64,000 bases of DNA from Rhodobacterales bacterium (GTDB lineage: Bacteria > Pseudomonadota > Alphaproteobacteria > Rhodobacterales > Rhodobacteraceae), in contig JANYFE010000030.1 in the NCBI GenBank assembly GCA_025362795.1, positions 33,394 to 97,393 on the forward strand, given 5' to 3'. Of the stretch, positions 35,620 to 44,859 are shown piece after piece. The translations under genes and the position numbers were made by a program. The notes beneath the pieces are model-generated. The model did no database searches and was not told where the DNA came from. It worked only from the letters and a program-made list of their open reading frames with translations. Position 1 is the first letter of the stretch, and the number at the start of each line of letters is the position of its first letter.

Positions 35620-35954
35620 GCAATCCGCGGTTGAATCGGGCGCTGGCGCTGGAAACGCCCACACGGGTGGCGGATGGCGCAGGTGGTTTTGCGCTGACCT
35701 GGGTGACAGATGGCACGCTGTGGGGCGAGGTTAAGCCCGGCGCAGGCAGCGACCGGGCCGGGGTCGAGATCGGGCTGGCGACCGTGCCCTATCGCATAAC
35801 GGTGCGGGGAGCGGCGGTAGGGTCGCCCGCGCGGCCCAAGCCAGAACAAAGGCTGCGGGACGGGGCGCGGATATTCCTGATCCTGGCGGTGACGGAACAT
35901 GACCCGGACGCGCTGTATCTGACTTGTTTTGCCCGCGAGGAGGTGCCGCAATGA
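35616..35954 (+). CDS. g7: GTA g7, head-tail adaptor / stopper
   Basis: 112 residues. A phage head closure (SPP1 gp16-like) family pattern is visible: RVADGAGGFALTWVTDGTLWGEVKP, EIGLATVPYRITVRGA, RPKPEQRLRDGARIFLILAV and YLTCFAREE. It seals the head after packaging and binds the tail. Starts in an ATGA overlap with g6 and ends in one with g8. Confidence 0.92.
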   Translation: MSNPRLNRALALETPTRVADGAGGFALTWVTDGTLWGEVKPGAGSDRAGVEIGLATVPYRITVRGAAVGSPARPKPEQRLRDGARIFLILAVTEHDPDALYLTCFAREEVPQ

Positions 35955-36349
35955 GCTATTCAGCTGCAGCAGCACTACAATCGGCGGTTTACGCGCGACT
36001 GACGGGATTTGCCTCGCTGACCGGTGTGACGATCGTGGATGCGGTGGCACCCGGAACCGGCACCGGGAAATTCGTGCTGCTGGGGCCGGAGACGGCCAGC
36101 GACCAGAGCGACAAGACCAGTGGCGGTGCCGAGCATCTGTTTCAGGTGTCGGTCATCAGCGATGACACCGGGTTTCTCAGCGCCAAGGTGATTGCAGGCC
36201 ATGTGTCCGATGCCCTGGTCGGCGCCAGCTTGACGCTGACCACGGGGTGGCTGGTGGATCTGACCTTCGTGCGGGCGGTCGCCCGCCGTTTGAAGGAAGG
36301 CGAGAACCGCCGTATCGACCTGACCTTCCGGGCGCGGGTCGATTTCTGA
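35951..36349 (+). CDS. g8: GTA g8, tail terminator (DUF3168)
   Basis: 132 residues from the ATG overlapping the g7 stop. DUF3168 features: AAALQSAVYARLTGFASLTG, FVLLGPETASDQSDKTSGGAEHLFQVSV and LEEGENRRIDLTF-type ending (here LKEGENRRIDLTFRARVDF). It caps tail-tube growth and attaches the tail to the connector. Confidence 0.92.
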   Translation: MSYSAAAALQSAVYARLTGFASLTGVTIVDAVAPGTGTGKFVLLGPETASDQSDKTSGGAEHLFQVSVISDDTGFLSAKVIAGHVSDALVGASLTLTTGWLVDLTFVRAVARRLKEGENRRIDLTFRARVDF

Positions 36350-36408
36350 TTTTGAGACGTTATGCCGGGCGCTTGAACCGCCGGATTCCCTGAATATGGA
36401 GAGATGAG

Positions 36409-36822
36409 ATGGCTGTGCAAAGCGGCAAGGATTTGTTGATCAAGGTCGATCTGGTGGGCGACGGCCAGTTCGCCACGGTGGCGGGGCTGCGGGCCACGCG
36501 GATCAGTTTCAACGCCGAGACGGTCGACGTGACCTCGCTGGACAGCGTGGGTGGCTGGCGCGAACTGCTGGCGGGGGCCGGGATCAAATCGGCGTCGATT
36601 TCGGGGGCAGGGGTGTTTCGCGACGCCAACACCGACGAGCGGGCGCGGCAGATTTTCTTCGACGCGGAAGTGCCGAGTTTTCAGGTTGTCATCCCGAGTT
36701 TCGGCATCGTGCAGGGCAAGTTCCAGATCACTGCGATCGAATATTCCGGCACCTACAATGGCGAAGCAACCTATGACATGTCGCTGGCCTCGGCTGGTGC
36801 CCTGACATTCACGGCAATCTGA
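36409..36822 (+). CDS. g9: GTA g9, major tail (tube) protein
   Basis: 137 residues. The phage major tail protein TP901-1 family pattern is clear: MAVQSGKDLLIKVDL, AGLRATRISFNAETVDVTSLDS, WRELLAGAGIKSASISGAGVF and a C-terminal FQITAIEYSGTYNGEATYDMSLASAG. It builds the non-contractile tail tube. The g10 ATG overlaps its stop by one base. Confidence 0.94.
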   Translation: MAVQSGKDLLIKVDLVGDGQFATVAGLRATRISFNAETVDVTSLDSVGGWRELLAGAGIKSASISGAGVFRDANTDERARQIFFDAEVPSFQVVIPSFGIVQGKFQITAIEYSGTYNGEATYDMSLASAGALTFTAI

Positions 36823-37142
36823 TGGCAAATCCCTATGCCGGAGAGGTGGCGCTGGTTCTGGACGGCCAGCGCCGGATTGCCAAGCTGACGCTGGGGGCGC
36901 TGGCGGAGTTGGAGACGGCGCTGGAAACCGGCTCGCTGGTCGAACTAGTCGAACGGTTCGAGGCGCAGCGGTTTTCTACCCGCGACGTGCTGGCGCTGGT
37001 GGTGGCGGGTTTGCGCGGGGGCGGCTGGCAAGGCACCGCAGCGGATCTGCTGATCGCGGAAATCGGCGGTGGCCCGGTCGAGGCGGCGCGGGTGGCGGCG
37101 GTGCTGCTGGCCCGCGCCTTCGCCCTGCCGGACGAGGCATGA
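36822..37142 (+). CDS. g10: GTA g10, tail assembly chaperone-like
   Basis: 106 residues typical of the 'gene transfer agent family protein' group: NPYAGEVALVLDGQRRIAKLTLGALAELETAL, FEAQRFSTRDVLALVVAGLRGGGW. In siphophages a gene in this place encodes the tail assembly chaperone that escorts the tape measure. It overlaps g10.1 by 4 bases in the -1 frame, so the phage G/GT pair is here two separately initiated genes. Confidence 0.85.
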   Translation: MANPYAGEVALVLDGQRRIAKLTLGALAELETALETGSLVELVERFEAQRFSTRDVLALVVAGLRGGGWQGTAADLLIAEIGGGPVEAARVAAVLLARAFALPDEA

Positions 37143-37357
37143 GCGCCACCCCGACAAACCGGATCGACTGGCCAGGACTGATGCGGGCCGGGATACGGGG
37201 GCTGGGGCTGTCGCCCGAGGCGTTCTGGGCGCTGACGCCGTTGGAATTGAAAATCAAGCTGGGGGCGGAAGGCACCGCCCCGGCCCTGACGCGGGCGCGG
37301 CTGGAAGAATTGGCGGCGGCCTTCCCGGACAGAAGAAAGGCGGACAAAGATGACTGA
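37139..37357 (+). CDS. g10.1: GTA g10.1, small tail assembly chaperone
   Basis: 72 residues: NRIDWPGLMRAGIRGLGLSPEAFWALTPLELKIKLG matches the phage tail chaperone (rcc01693-like) family found between g10 and g11 in RcGTA-type clusters. It starts at an ATGA overlap with g10 and overlaps g11 by 8 bases, showing tight translational coupling. Confidence 0.88.
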   Translation: MSATPTNRIDWPGLMRAGIRGLGLSPEAFWALTPLELKIKLGAEGTAPALTRARLEELAAAFPDRRKADKDD

Positions 37358-38003
37358 CATAGCCGATCTGACGGATCAGATCACGGCGCTGGAGACGGCA
37401 CTGGGCGGCACGGTGGGCATGGTTTCTGCCTTTGAGGGCGAGTTGTCCAAAATGCAGGACAGTCTGGTCTTTACCGGGCGCGAAGTTGGCGCCCTGACCA
37501 GCGGCTTTAGCGGCGGGTTGCGGCGGGCGTTTGATGGCGTGGTCTTTGACGGGATGAAGCTGTCGGACGCGCTGAAAGGTGTCGCCCGCAGCATGTCGGG
37601 CACGGTGTTCAACGTGGCCATGAAGCCGGTGCAGAACGCGGTCGGCGGGTTTTTGGCCAACGGGCTGAACAGCCTGTTGAGCAAGGGGATGCCGTTTGCG
37701 GCTGGCGGCGCGTTTTCGCAAGGGCGGGTCATGCCGTTTGCCAAGGGGGGCGTGGTGTCGTCGCCGACCAGTTTTGCGATGCGGGGCGGCAGCGGGCTGA
37801 TGGGTGAGGCCGGGCCAGAGGCGATCATGCCGCTGACCCGGGGTGCAGATGGCCGTCTGGGCGTCCAGACGGCGGGCGGCGGGCGGGCCGTGACGGTGGT
37901 GATGAACATTTCGACCCCGGACGTGCAGGGGTTCCAGCGTAGCCAGAGCCAGATTGCCGCACTGGCGACACGGGCTTTGGCGCGCGGTCAGCGCAACAAG
38001 TGA
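37350..38003 (+). CDS. g11: GTA g11, tail tape measure protein
   Basis: 217 residues. N-terminal coiled coil (DLTDQITALETALGG), a central amphipathic region (LRRAFDGVVFDGMKLSDALKGVARSMSGTVF) and a Gly/Ala/Met-rich stretch (GGAFSQGRVMPFAKGGVV; GEAGPEAIMPLTRG) seen at the ends of tape measure proteins. The very short length fits the short GTA tail, because tape length sets tail length. Confidence 0.9.
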   Translation: MTDIADLTDQITALETALGGTVGMVSAFEGELSKMQDSLVFTGREVGALTSGFSGGLRRAFDGVVFDGMKLSDALKGVARSMSGTVFNVAMKPVQNAVGGFLANGLNSLLSKGMPFAAGGAFSQGRVMPFAKGGVVSSPTSFAMRGGSGLMGEAGPEAIMPLTRGADGRLGVQTAGGGRAVTVVMNISTPDVQGFQRSQSQIAALATRALARGQRNK

Positions 38004-38010
38004 GGGCGAC

Positions 38011-38643
38011 ATGAACTTTCACGAGGTTAGGTTTCCAACCAATCTGAGCTTTGGCTCATCCGGCGGGCCGGAGCGGCGAACCGATATTGTCACGCTGGCA
38101 AACGGGTTCGAGGAACGCAACACGCCTTGGGAGCATTCGCGCCGCCGTTATGATGCGGGCGTGGGGTTGCGGTCGCTTGATGACGTAGAGGCATTGATCG
38201 CGTTTTTCGAGGCGCGCCGGGGCGAGCTGTACGGGTTCCGCTGGAAAGACTGGTCGGACTACAAGACCTGTCGACCGTCACAGGATGTTGGCCCGATTGA
38301 TCAGGAGATTGGTCGAGGCGACGGGATAGCGCGGGTTTTCAGCCTGCGGAAGATTTATTACTCGGGCGAGCAGAGCTATGCGCGGCCCGTCGTCAAGCCA
38401 GTGCTGGGCACGGTGCGGGTGGCGCTGGCCGGTGATCCCAAGGTCGACACGCTGGAATTCAATGTCGATGTGGCAACCGGGTTGATCACCTTTGTGACTG
38501 CGCCCGACATTGATGTGCGGATCACGGCGGGCTGCGAGTTTGATGTGCCGGTGCGGTTTGATACCGACCGGATAGCCACCTCGATGGCGTCGTTTAATGC
38601 CGGAGAAATTCCGGCAGTGCCGGTGATCGAGGTGCGGCTGTGA
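38011..38643 (+). CDS. g12: GTA g12, distal tail protein (DUF2460)
   Basis: 210 residues from ATG 38011. DUF2460 features: FHEVRFPTNLSFGSSGGPERRTDIVTLANGFEERNTPW, ALIAFFEARRGELYGFRWKDWSDYK and VRFDTDRIATSMASFNAGEIPAVPVIEVR. It forms the ring that starts the tail tip. The g13 GTG overlaps its stop. Confidence 0.94.
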   Translation: MNFHEVRFPTNLSFGSSGGPERRTDIVTLANGFEERNTPWEHSRRRYDAGVGLRSLDDVEALIAFFEARRGELYGFRWKDWSDYKTCRPSQDVGPIDQEIGRGDGIARVFSLRKIYYSGEQSYARPVVKPVLGTVRVALAGDPKVDTLEFNVDVATGLITFVTAPDIDVRITAGCEFDVPVRFDTDRIATSMASFNAGEIPAVPVIEVRL

Positions 38644-39530
38644 GTGCGGATCGGGACGGGCTTTATGCGCATCTGGGCACTGGGGCCACCAGCGTTTGCC
38701 GGGTCTGGTCGGTGACGCGCAAGGACGGGGTTCGCTATGGCTTTACCGACCATGATCTTGACCTGACGTTTGACGGAATCACCTTCAAAGCCTCCAGCGG
38801 GATGACCGCACGGGCCTTGCAACAAAGCACCGGCCTGTCGGTGGACAACAGCGAGGCGGTGGGCGCGCTGAGCGCCGCGGCGATCACCGAGGCCGATCTG
38901 TTGGCGGGGCGCTTTGACAATGCCGAGGTGCGTTCGTGGCTGGTGAACTGGGCGGATGTGGATCAGCGCATCGAGCAGTTTCGCGGCAGTTTTGGCGAAA
39001 TACAGCGCGCGGCAGGGTCGTTTCGTGCCGAATTGCGCGGATTGACCGAAGCACTGAACCAGCCACAGGGGCGGGTATATCAAAAAACCTGTCCGGCCGT
39101 ACTGGGCGATAGCGAATGTCGGTTCAACCTGGCGCAATCTGGGTTTTCGGTGGAACTGCCCCTGTTGGCAGCGGCAGGCGACGGCAGCTATACCTTTGCG
39201 ACCCAACCGGGCTTTGCGGCGCACTGGTTCGAACGTGGCCGCGCGACGGTTGTAACAGGAGCAGCGGCCGGGTTGATCGGGCTGGTCAAGTTTGATCGCG
39301 AGCGAGATGGGCAGCGGGTTGTCGATCTGTGGGTTGACTTCGGCCTTGCACCCGTTGCCGGTGACGTCGTCCGGCTGGAAGCAGGTTGCGACAAGTTGGC
39401 CACGACCTGTCAAGGCAAGTTCGCCAACTTTCTGAATTTTCGCGGTTTTCCCGATTTGCCCGGTGAAGACTGGTTGGCGTCATACCCGGTGTCGTCAAAG
39501 GTTAATGACGGCAGAAGTCTGTCGCGATGA
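38640..39530 (+). CDS. g13: GTA g13, tail hub protein (DUF2163 / phage BR0599 family)
   Basis: 296 residues with a GTG start overlapping the g12 stop. DUF2163 features: RKDGVRYGFTDHDLDLTFDGITF, and the Cys-bearing C-terminal part TCPAVLGDSECRFNL and GCDKLATTCQGKFANFLNFRGFPDLPGEDW. Four Cys in that part (two near 145-155, two near 250-260) fit the iron-sulfur cluster reported for the Rhodobacter capsulatus GTA hub. Overlaps g14 by 4 bases. Confidence 0.93.
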   Translation: MSADRDGLYAHLGTGATSVCRVWSVTRKDGVRYGFTDHDLDLTFDGITFKASSGMTARALQQSTGLSVDNSEAVGALSAAAITEADLLAGRFDNAEVRSWLVNWADVDQRIEQFRGSFGEIQRAAGSFRAELRGLTEALNQPQGRVYQKTCPAVLGDSECRFNLAQSGFSVELPLLAAAGDGSYTFATQPGFAAHWFERGRATVVTGAAAGLIGLVKFDRERDGQRVVDLWVDFGLAPVAGDVVRLEAGCDKLATTCQGKFANFLNFRGFPDLPGEDWLASYPVSSKVNDGRSLSR

Positions 39531-39967
39531 CCCGGGGCGAAGAGGTCGTGGCCGAAGCCAGGCGCTGGATTGGCACGCAATACTGTCACCAAGCCTCGCG
39601 TCTGGGGGCGGGGACGGATTGTCTGGGGCTGCTGCGGGGGGTTTGGCAGGCCTTGGTTGGGTGCGAACCGGAAGTGATTCCGGCCTACACGCAAGACTGG
39701 TCCGAGCCGGGCGGGCAAGAAGACATGCTGGCCGCCGCCGAGCGTTGGTTGCTGGCAAAACCGCTGGCGCAGGTCAGCGGCGGTGACGTGCTGGTCTTCC
39801 GGATGCGGCAAGGATTCGTTGCCAAGCACGTCGGTATCGCTGCCGAGATCGGCGACCATCCGACCTTCATCCACGCCTATACCGGCCACGGTGTGGTCGA
39901 GACGGCACTATCAGCGCCCTGGGCACGTCGCATCGTCGCCCGGTTCGAATTTCCCAAAGGAGCATGA
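39527..39967 (+). CDS. g14: GTA g14, NlpC/P60-type cell-wall peptidase
   Basis: 146 residues. Catalytic Cys in GAGTDCLGLLRG, His in AKHVGIAAE and a third polar residue in FIHAYTGHGVVE form the NlpC/P60 triad. It sits at the tail tip and is thought to open the recipient peptidoglycan for DNA entry. ATGA overlap with g13; g15 follows after 3 bases. Confidence 0.94.
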   Translation: MTRGEEVVAEARRWIGTQYCHQASRLGAGTDCLGLLRGVWQALVGCEPEVIPAYTQDWSEPGGQEDMLAAAERWLLAKPLAQVSGGDVLVFRMRQGFVAKHVGIAAEIGDHPTFIHAYTGHGVVETALSAPWARRIVARFEFPKGA

Positions 39968-39970
39968 GGC

Positions 39971-42900
39971 ATGGCCACCATTTTGCTATCGGCGGCAGGG
40001 GCCGCACTCGGCTCTGGTTTTGGCGGCACGGTTCTGGGGCTGTCAGGTGCGGTCATCGGGCGAGCGGTTGGCGCAACAATCGGTCAATCGATTGACCAGC
40101 GTATTCTGGGGGCCGGGTCCGAGCCCATTGAAACGGGGCGTGTCGATCGCTTTCAGCTGACCGGGGCCAGCGATGGCACGCCGATCCAGCGGGTATGGGG
40201 GCGGATGCGGATCGGCGGGCAGGTGATCTGGGCAACGCGGTTTCAGGAAAATGCCACGCGGTCGGGCGGCAGCAAGGGTGCGCCACGCCCGACCACAACG
40301 ACATTTTCGTATTCGGTCAGTCTGGCCATCGCGCTTTGCCAGGGCGAAGCGTTGCGTGTCGGGCGTATCTGGGCCGATGGAAACGAAATCGCGGTCAGCA
40401 GCCTTGACTTGCGGTTCTATCCCGGAAGCGAGACGCAACTGCCAGACGCCAAGATCGAGGCGGTGGAAGGCGCGGGGAATGTCCCGAGCTATCGCGGGAT
40501 TGCCTATGTGGTGATCGAAGACCTTGATCTGTCACGGTTTGGCAACCGGGTTCCGCAGTTTGCGTTCGAGGTGGTGCGCAGGGCGCAGGGGAGTGCCGCG
40601 GCAAAAATACCGGACATTTCGGCAGTGGTTCGCGGCGTAGCGCTTATCCCCGGAACCGGTGAGTATGGCCTTGCCACAACGCCAGTCCACTTCAACGACG
40701 GTCCCGGCGTGAACGTGTCAGCCAACGTGCATTCGGTGGAAGGCCGCACCGACCTTGCCGTGTCGCTGATCCAGTTGACCGAGGAACTGCCGGGTTGCGG
40801 TTCGGTTTCGCTGGTGGTCAGCTGGTTTGGCAGCGATTTGCGGTGTGGACAATGCAAGGTGCAGCCGAAGGTCGAAGGTGCGGACGTAGACGGTATTGGT
40901 ATGCCGTGGCAGGTTTCAGGTCTTTCGCGTGGTGCCGCGCTTGTGTTGCCAAAGCTGGACGGTCGTCCGGTTTATGGCGGGACGCCGACCGACCAGTCCG
41001 TGATCGAAGCGATCACCGCCATTCGTGCTGCGGGCAAAGAGGTGATGTTTTATCCCTTCATCCTCATGGACCAGTTGACCGGCAATGGCCTCGCAGATCC
41101 GTGGTCGGGAGCGCTGAGCCAGCCGCACCTGCCTTGGCGCGGGCGGATCACCCTGTCCAAGGCGCCGGGACTGGCGGGGACACCCGACCGCACGGCCGCG
41201 GCGGCAAGTGAAGTCGCGGCCTTTTTAGGTGCCGCTTTACCCTCGCATTTCTTGGCTATCGGCGGTGCCGTTGCGTACTCCGGGCCAGCAGACTGGGGTT
41301 TTCGACGCTTTATCCTGCACTACGCCAAACTCTGCGCGTTGGCTGGCGGCGTGGATGCCTTTTGCATCGGGTCGGAATTGCGCGGGCTGGGTCAAGTCCG
41401 GGCCGCCACCGACAGTTTTCCGATGGTTCAGGGGTTGGTCCAGCTGGCGGCCGAGGTGCGCGCCATCCTTGGGTCCGCCACCAAGATTTCCTATGCTGCA
41501 GATTGGTCGGAGTATTTCGGCTACCATGCAGACAACAATGTCTATTTTCACCTGGACCCGCTTTGGTCCGATGCCAATATCGATTTCGTAGGGATCGACA
41601 ATTATATGCCACTGTCTGACTGGCGCGACGGGCCTGATCATTCCGATGCGCATTGGGGTTCGATTTACAATATCGAATATCTCAAGTCCAATGTGGTTGG
41701 CGGCGAGGGCTATGACTGGTTCTACGAGTCCCCGGAAGGCGAGGCGGCGCAACTGCGACAACCGATCACGGACGGCGCTTATGGCGAAACCTGGGTCTAT
41801 CGGTACAAGGATTTGGCAGGCTGGTGGGGATCGGACCACCACGGTCGGATTGGTGGAGTGCGATCTGCATCCGCCAGCGGATGGGCTCCGGGAATGAAGC
41901 CAATCCGCTTTACCGAATACGGCTGCGCGGCGCTTGATAAGGGCACCAATCAACCGAACAAATTTCTTGATCCGAAGTCATCGGAATCGTCCTTGCCGCG
42001 CGCCTCGGATGGCCACCGAGATGACTACATCCAAATGCAATATCTGCGCGCCATTCACGAGTTCTGGTCTGACCCGTTACACAACCCTCTGTCCACTCAG
42101 TACTCCGGCCCCATGCTCGATCTGGACCACTGCCATGTCTGGGCGTGGGATGCCCGCCCCTTTCCTGAGTTCCCCGGAAATGCTGACCTGTGGGGTGACG
42201 GCGCCAACTATGCTCGGGGCCACTGGCTGAATGGCCGCAGTTCGGCCGTTCCCCTGGCAGCGGTTGCGGCGGAAATCTGTGACACGGCCGCCTCGGGTTT
42301 CAGAACTGACGTGAGTTCGACCTATGGTGTCGTCCGCGGCTATGTCATCGAAGACATCGGCACGGCGCGGGCGGCGCTGCAGCCGCTGTCTTTGACTTAC
42401 GCAATGGACGTCCGAGAGCGTGAAGGGACACTGCAATTCTATATGCGGTCGGGCGACTCAACGGTTGTTCTTGACCCGAGCAGACTTGCAATCGTGTCTG
42501 ACCTAGAAGGTGCGTTGGAAACCAGTAGATCCGGCGGTGCTGACACGACTGGCAGGGTGCGCCTGACCTTCATCGAAGCCGAAAGCGACTTTGAAGTGCG
42601 ATCGGCAGAAGCGGTCTTCCCCGACGAAACCTCACAGATCATGTCGCAAAGCGAAGTGCCGTTGCAATTGACCAATGCCGAAGCCCGGACTGTCGCAGAG
42701 CGGTGGCTGGCAGAAGCCCGCGTTGCCCGCGATACCGCGCGCTTTGCCTTGCCCAGATCGCAGTTGTCTGTCGGGCCAGGTGATGTCGTCACCCTCAACG
42801 CGCGTGTCTATCGCATTGATCGGCTGGACAGTTCAGATGTCCAGATGGTCGAGGCGGTACGGGTCGATCCCGGCGCGTATCGGGCCGGCGCCGAAGTTGC

Positions 42901-43867
42901 CGACGCTACAAACCGCAGTTCGCCCACAGCGCCGCTTCCGGTCTTTCCCCTCTTTCTGGACCTGCCGCTGCTCAGCGGAGACGAGGCCCCGCAATCTCCA
43001 CATCTTGCCGTATCAGCGTCTCCCTGGCTCGGGCCAGTCGCGGTCTGGAGTTCGGCCAGCGCCGCAGGGTTCAGTCTCAATAAGCAGTTCGCGACGCCCG
43101 CAATTTTCGGCGTGACGGAAAACGCGCTTGCAAGCGCCATGCCCGGTCTATGGGACAACGGCATGCCTTTGCGCGTGAAACTCTCTGGTGGACAACTGTC
43201 TTCGGCCGCGCTGGCCGATGTGCTGAACGGCGTCAATGTGGCGGCAGTCGGCGACGGTTCGGCAGAGAACTGGGAGGTTTTCCAGTTTTCACGTGCCGAT
43301 CTGGTTGCGCCGCGCACCTATGACTTGTCGGTGCGTTTGCGCGGTCAACTTGGCAGCGATGCCGTGATGCCCGCGACTTGGCCGCCTGGCAGCTATTTCG
43401 TTCTGCTGGACAATGCCGTTTCACAGATTGACCTTGCCCTGTCGGCCCGTGGACTGGAGCGGTTCTACCGGATTGGCTTGGCGGATCGCGGCTACAGCGA
43501 TTCCAATGTCGTGGCCCAGACCATCGCCTTCAACGGGATTGGCCTTCGGCCATATTCGGTGTCCCATATGACCCTTACCGGAAGCGCCGGGACTGATGTG
43601 TATCTCACATGGATTCGCCGGACCCGCATCGAAGGCGACAGTTGGGTCGCGGCAGAGGTGCCCGTTGGCGAGGAAACCGAAAGCTATCGCGTGCGCGTTC
43701 TGGTCGGCCCCGTTGTTTTGCGCGAGATCGACATCGCATCGGCTTCCTGGACCTATTCCGCGGCCATGCAGCTTGCGGATAGCGCCGGGACCAGCTTTGC
43801 GATCGCTGTCGCCCAAGTGTCGGGCCGCTTTGGCCCCGGCGTTTTCAAGTCAGTGCCGATTGGTTAA
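39971..43867 (+). CDS. g15: GTA g15, tail host-recognition protein with TIM-barrel domain ('megatron')
   Basis: 1,298 residues; the largest GTA gene. The N-terminal region (ILGAGSEPIETGRVDRFQLTGASDGTPIQRVWGRMRIGGQ, shortened) is phage hub-like. A glycoside-hydrolase-like TIM barrel spans ~residues 330-740 (RAAGKEVMFYPFILMDQ; HWGSIYNIEYLKSNVVGGEGYDWFY; IRFTEYGCAALDKGTNQPNKF). A phage tail domain and C-terminal beta-rich region follow. It recognises and may degrade surface polysaccharide of the recipient. Codon third positions shift from G- to C-rich along this gene, unlike the genes before it. Confidence 0.95.
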   Translation: MATILLSAAGAALGSGFGGTVLGLSGAVIGRAVGATIGQSIDQRILGAGSEPIETGRVDRFQLTGASDGTPIQRVWGRMRIGGQVIWATRFQENATRSGGSKGAPRPTTTTFSYSVSLAIALCQGEALRVGRIWADGNEIAVSSLDLRFYPGSETQLPDAKIEAVEGAGNVPSYRGIAYVVIEDLDLSRFGNRVPQFAFEVVRRAQGSAAAKIPDISAVVRGVALIPGTGEYGLATTPVHFNDGPGVNVSANVHSVEGRTDLAVSLIQLTEELPGCGSVSLVVSWFGSDLRCGQCKVQPKVEGADVDGIGMPWQVSGLSRGAALVLPKLDGRPVYGGTPTDQSVIEAITAIRAAGKEVMFYPFILMDQLTGNGLADPWSGALSQPHLPWRGRITLSKAPGLAGTPDRTAAAASEVAAFLGAALPSHFLAIGGAVAYSGPADWGFRRFILHYAKLCALAGGVDAFCIGSELRGLGQVRAATDSFPMVQGLVQLAAEVRAILGSATKISYAADWSEYFGYHADNNVYFHLDPLWSDANIDFVGIDNYMPLSDWRDGPDHSDAHWGSIYNIEYLKSNVVGGEGYDWFYESPEGEAAQLRQPITDGAYGETWVYRYKDLAGWWGSDHHGRIGGVRSASASGWAPGMKPIRFTEYGCAALDKGTNQPNKFLDPKSSESSLPRASDGHRDDYIQMQYLRAIHEFWSDPLHNPLSTQYSGPMLDLDHCHVWAWDARPFPEFPGNADLWGDGANYARGHWLNGRSSAVPLAAVAAEICDTAASGFRTDVSSTYGVVRGYVIEDIGTARAALQPLSLTYAMDVREREGTLQFYMRSGDSTVVLDPSRLAIVSDLEGALETSRSGGADTTGRVRLTFIEAESDFEVRSAEAVFPDETSQIMSQSEVPLQLTNAEARTVAERWLAEARVARDTARFALPRSQLSVGPGDVVTLNARVYRIDRLDSSDVQMVEAVRVDPGAYRAGAEVADATNRSSPTAPLPVFPLFLDLPLLSGDEAPQSPHLAVSASPWLGPVAVWSSASAAGFSLNKQFATPAIFGVTENALASAMPGLWDNGMPLRVKLSGGQLSSAALADVLNGVNVAAVGDGSAENWEVFQFSRADLVAPRTYDLSVRLRGQLGSDAVMPATWPPGSYFVLLDNAVSQIDLALSARGLERFYRIGLADRGYSDSNVVAQTIAFNGIGLRPYSVSHMTLTGSAGTDVYLTWIRRTRIEGDSWVAAEVPVGEETESYRVRVLVGPVVLREIDIASASWTYSAAMQLADSAGTSFAIAVAQVSGRFGPGVFKSVPIG

Positions 43868-43913
43868 GGGCGACTGTCGGTCTGCGCAAATACGACACTC
43901 CGCACAAACCCCG

Positions 43914-43943
43914 TTGGACTGTCCAGCGCGTTTGCCATATGCT
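43914..43943 (+). promoter_or_regulatory. Possible promoter of cysE
   Basis: TTGGAC (43914-43919), an 18-base spacer, then TATGCT (43938-43943), 26 bases before the cysE ATG. Weak match; cysE could also be read from the GTA transcript. Confidence 0.3.
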
Positions 43944-43968
43944 AGCTTTTGCTGAATGAGGTGACGCA

Positions 43969-44778
43969 ATGGCAGAAATCAAACCCAAAGTATCTGCGGT
44001 CGATCCGGTGTGGCAACGCGTTCGCGAGGAGGCGTTCGAGGCGGTACGTGCCGAACCTTTGCTCGGCGGTCTTATCCATTCCAGCCTTTTGCATCACAAT
44101 TCGCTGGAACGCGCCCTCGCGTACCGCTTTTCGCTGAAACTTGCCTCTGGTGAGATGAGCGAACAAATCCTCCGCGAAATCGCAGACGAAGCGCATGAGG
44201 ATGACGGCGAACTGGGTCAATCCGCCCGCGCCGACATCATGGCCGTTTACGAACGTGACCCAGCCTGCCACCGATTCTTGCAACCCTTGCTGTATTTCAA
44301 GGGCTTCCAGGCCGTGCAGGCCTACCGGATTGGCCACTGGCTCTGGGGCAAAGGCCGCAAGGATCTGGCCTATTTCGTGCAGATGCGGGTCTCCGAGGTT
44401 TTCGGCGTCGACATTCACCCGGCTGCCCGCGTCGGCAAAGGCATCATGATCGACCATGCTCATTCCATCGTGATCGGCGAAACCGCCGTCGTTGGTGACA
44501 ATGTCTCGATGCTGCATTCCGTCACTTTGGGCGGCACCGGCAAAGAAGACGGCGATCGTCACCCCAAGATTGGCAATGGCGTGATGATCGGCGCCGGGGC
44601 CAAGGTGCTGGGCAACATCACCGTGGGATATTGCAGCCGTATCGCCGCCGGTTCGGTTGTGCTGCACGACGTGCCGCACAACACCACCGTGGCGGGCGTT
44701 CCGGCCAAAGTCATCGGCGACTCCGGATGTTCGCATCCGTCCATCACGATGGACCAGTTGATCAGCGGCGAAATCTGA
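43969..44778 (+). CDS. cysE: Serine O-acetyltransferase
   Basis: First step of cysteine synthesis: acetyl-CoA + serine to O-acetylserine. 269 residues. N-terminal helical domain (DPVWQRVREEAFEAVRAEPLLGGLIHSSLLHH), then the left-handed beta-helix with hexapeptide repeats (AARVGKGIMIDHAHSIVIGETAVVGDNVSMLHSVTLGGTG, shortened), including the catalytic His-containing DHAHS. C-terminal DQLISGEI tail. Adjacent cysE is a hallmark right flank of RcGTA-type clusters. It ends at a strong bidirectional terminator. Confidence 0.97.
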   Translation: MAEIKPKVSAVDPVWQRVREEAFEAVRAEPLLGGLIHSSLLHHNSLERALAYRFSLKLASGEMSEQILREIADEAHEDDGELGQSARADIMAVYERDPACHRFLQPLLYFKGFQAVQAYRIGHWLWGKGRKDLAYFVQMRVSEVFGVDIHPAARVGKGIMIDHAHSIVIGETAVVGDNVSMLHSVTLGGTGKEDGDRHPKIGNGVMIGAGAKVLGNITVGYCSRIAAGSVVLHDVPHNTTVAGVPAKVIGDSGCSHPSITMDQLISGEI

Positions 44779-44794
44779 ACTGCCCAACATGCAA

Positions 44795-44826
44795 AACGCC
44801 CGGAGGTTTTCCTCCGGGCGTTTTTT
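44795..44826. terminator. Bidirectional terminator between cysE and pdhC
   Basis: AACGCCCGGAGG (44795-44806) pairs with CCTCCGGGCGTT (44811-44822) around TTTT; six T's follow on the plus strand and a TTTT on the minus strand. Confidence 0.92.
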
Positions 44827-44859
44827 CATGTCCGCCGCAGGGCGAGGATCACCCCGCCA

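Noticed and set aside
36822..37357. Programmed -1 frameshift between g10 and g10.1, as in phage G/GT
   Set aside because: No slippery heptamer near the g10 end, and g10.1 has its own ATG in an ATGA overlap.
29908..43867. Prophage interpretation of the phage-like genes
   Set aside because: No integrase, repressor, replication, lysis or attachment-site sequences; gene order and the cysE flank match an RcGTA-type gene transfer agent.
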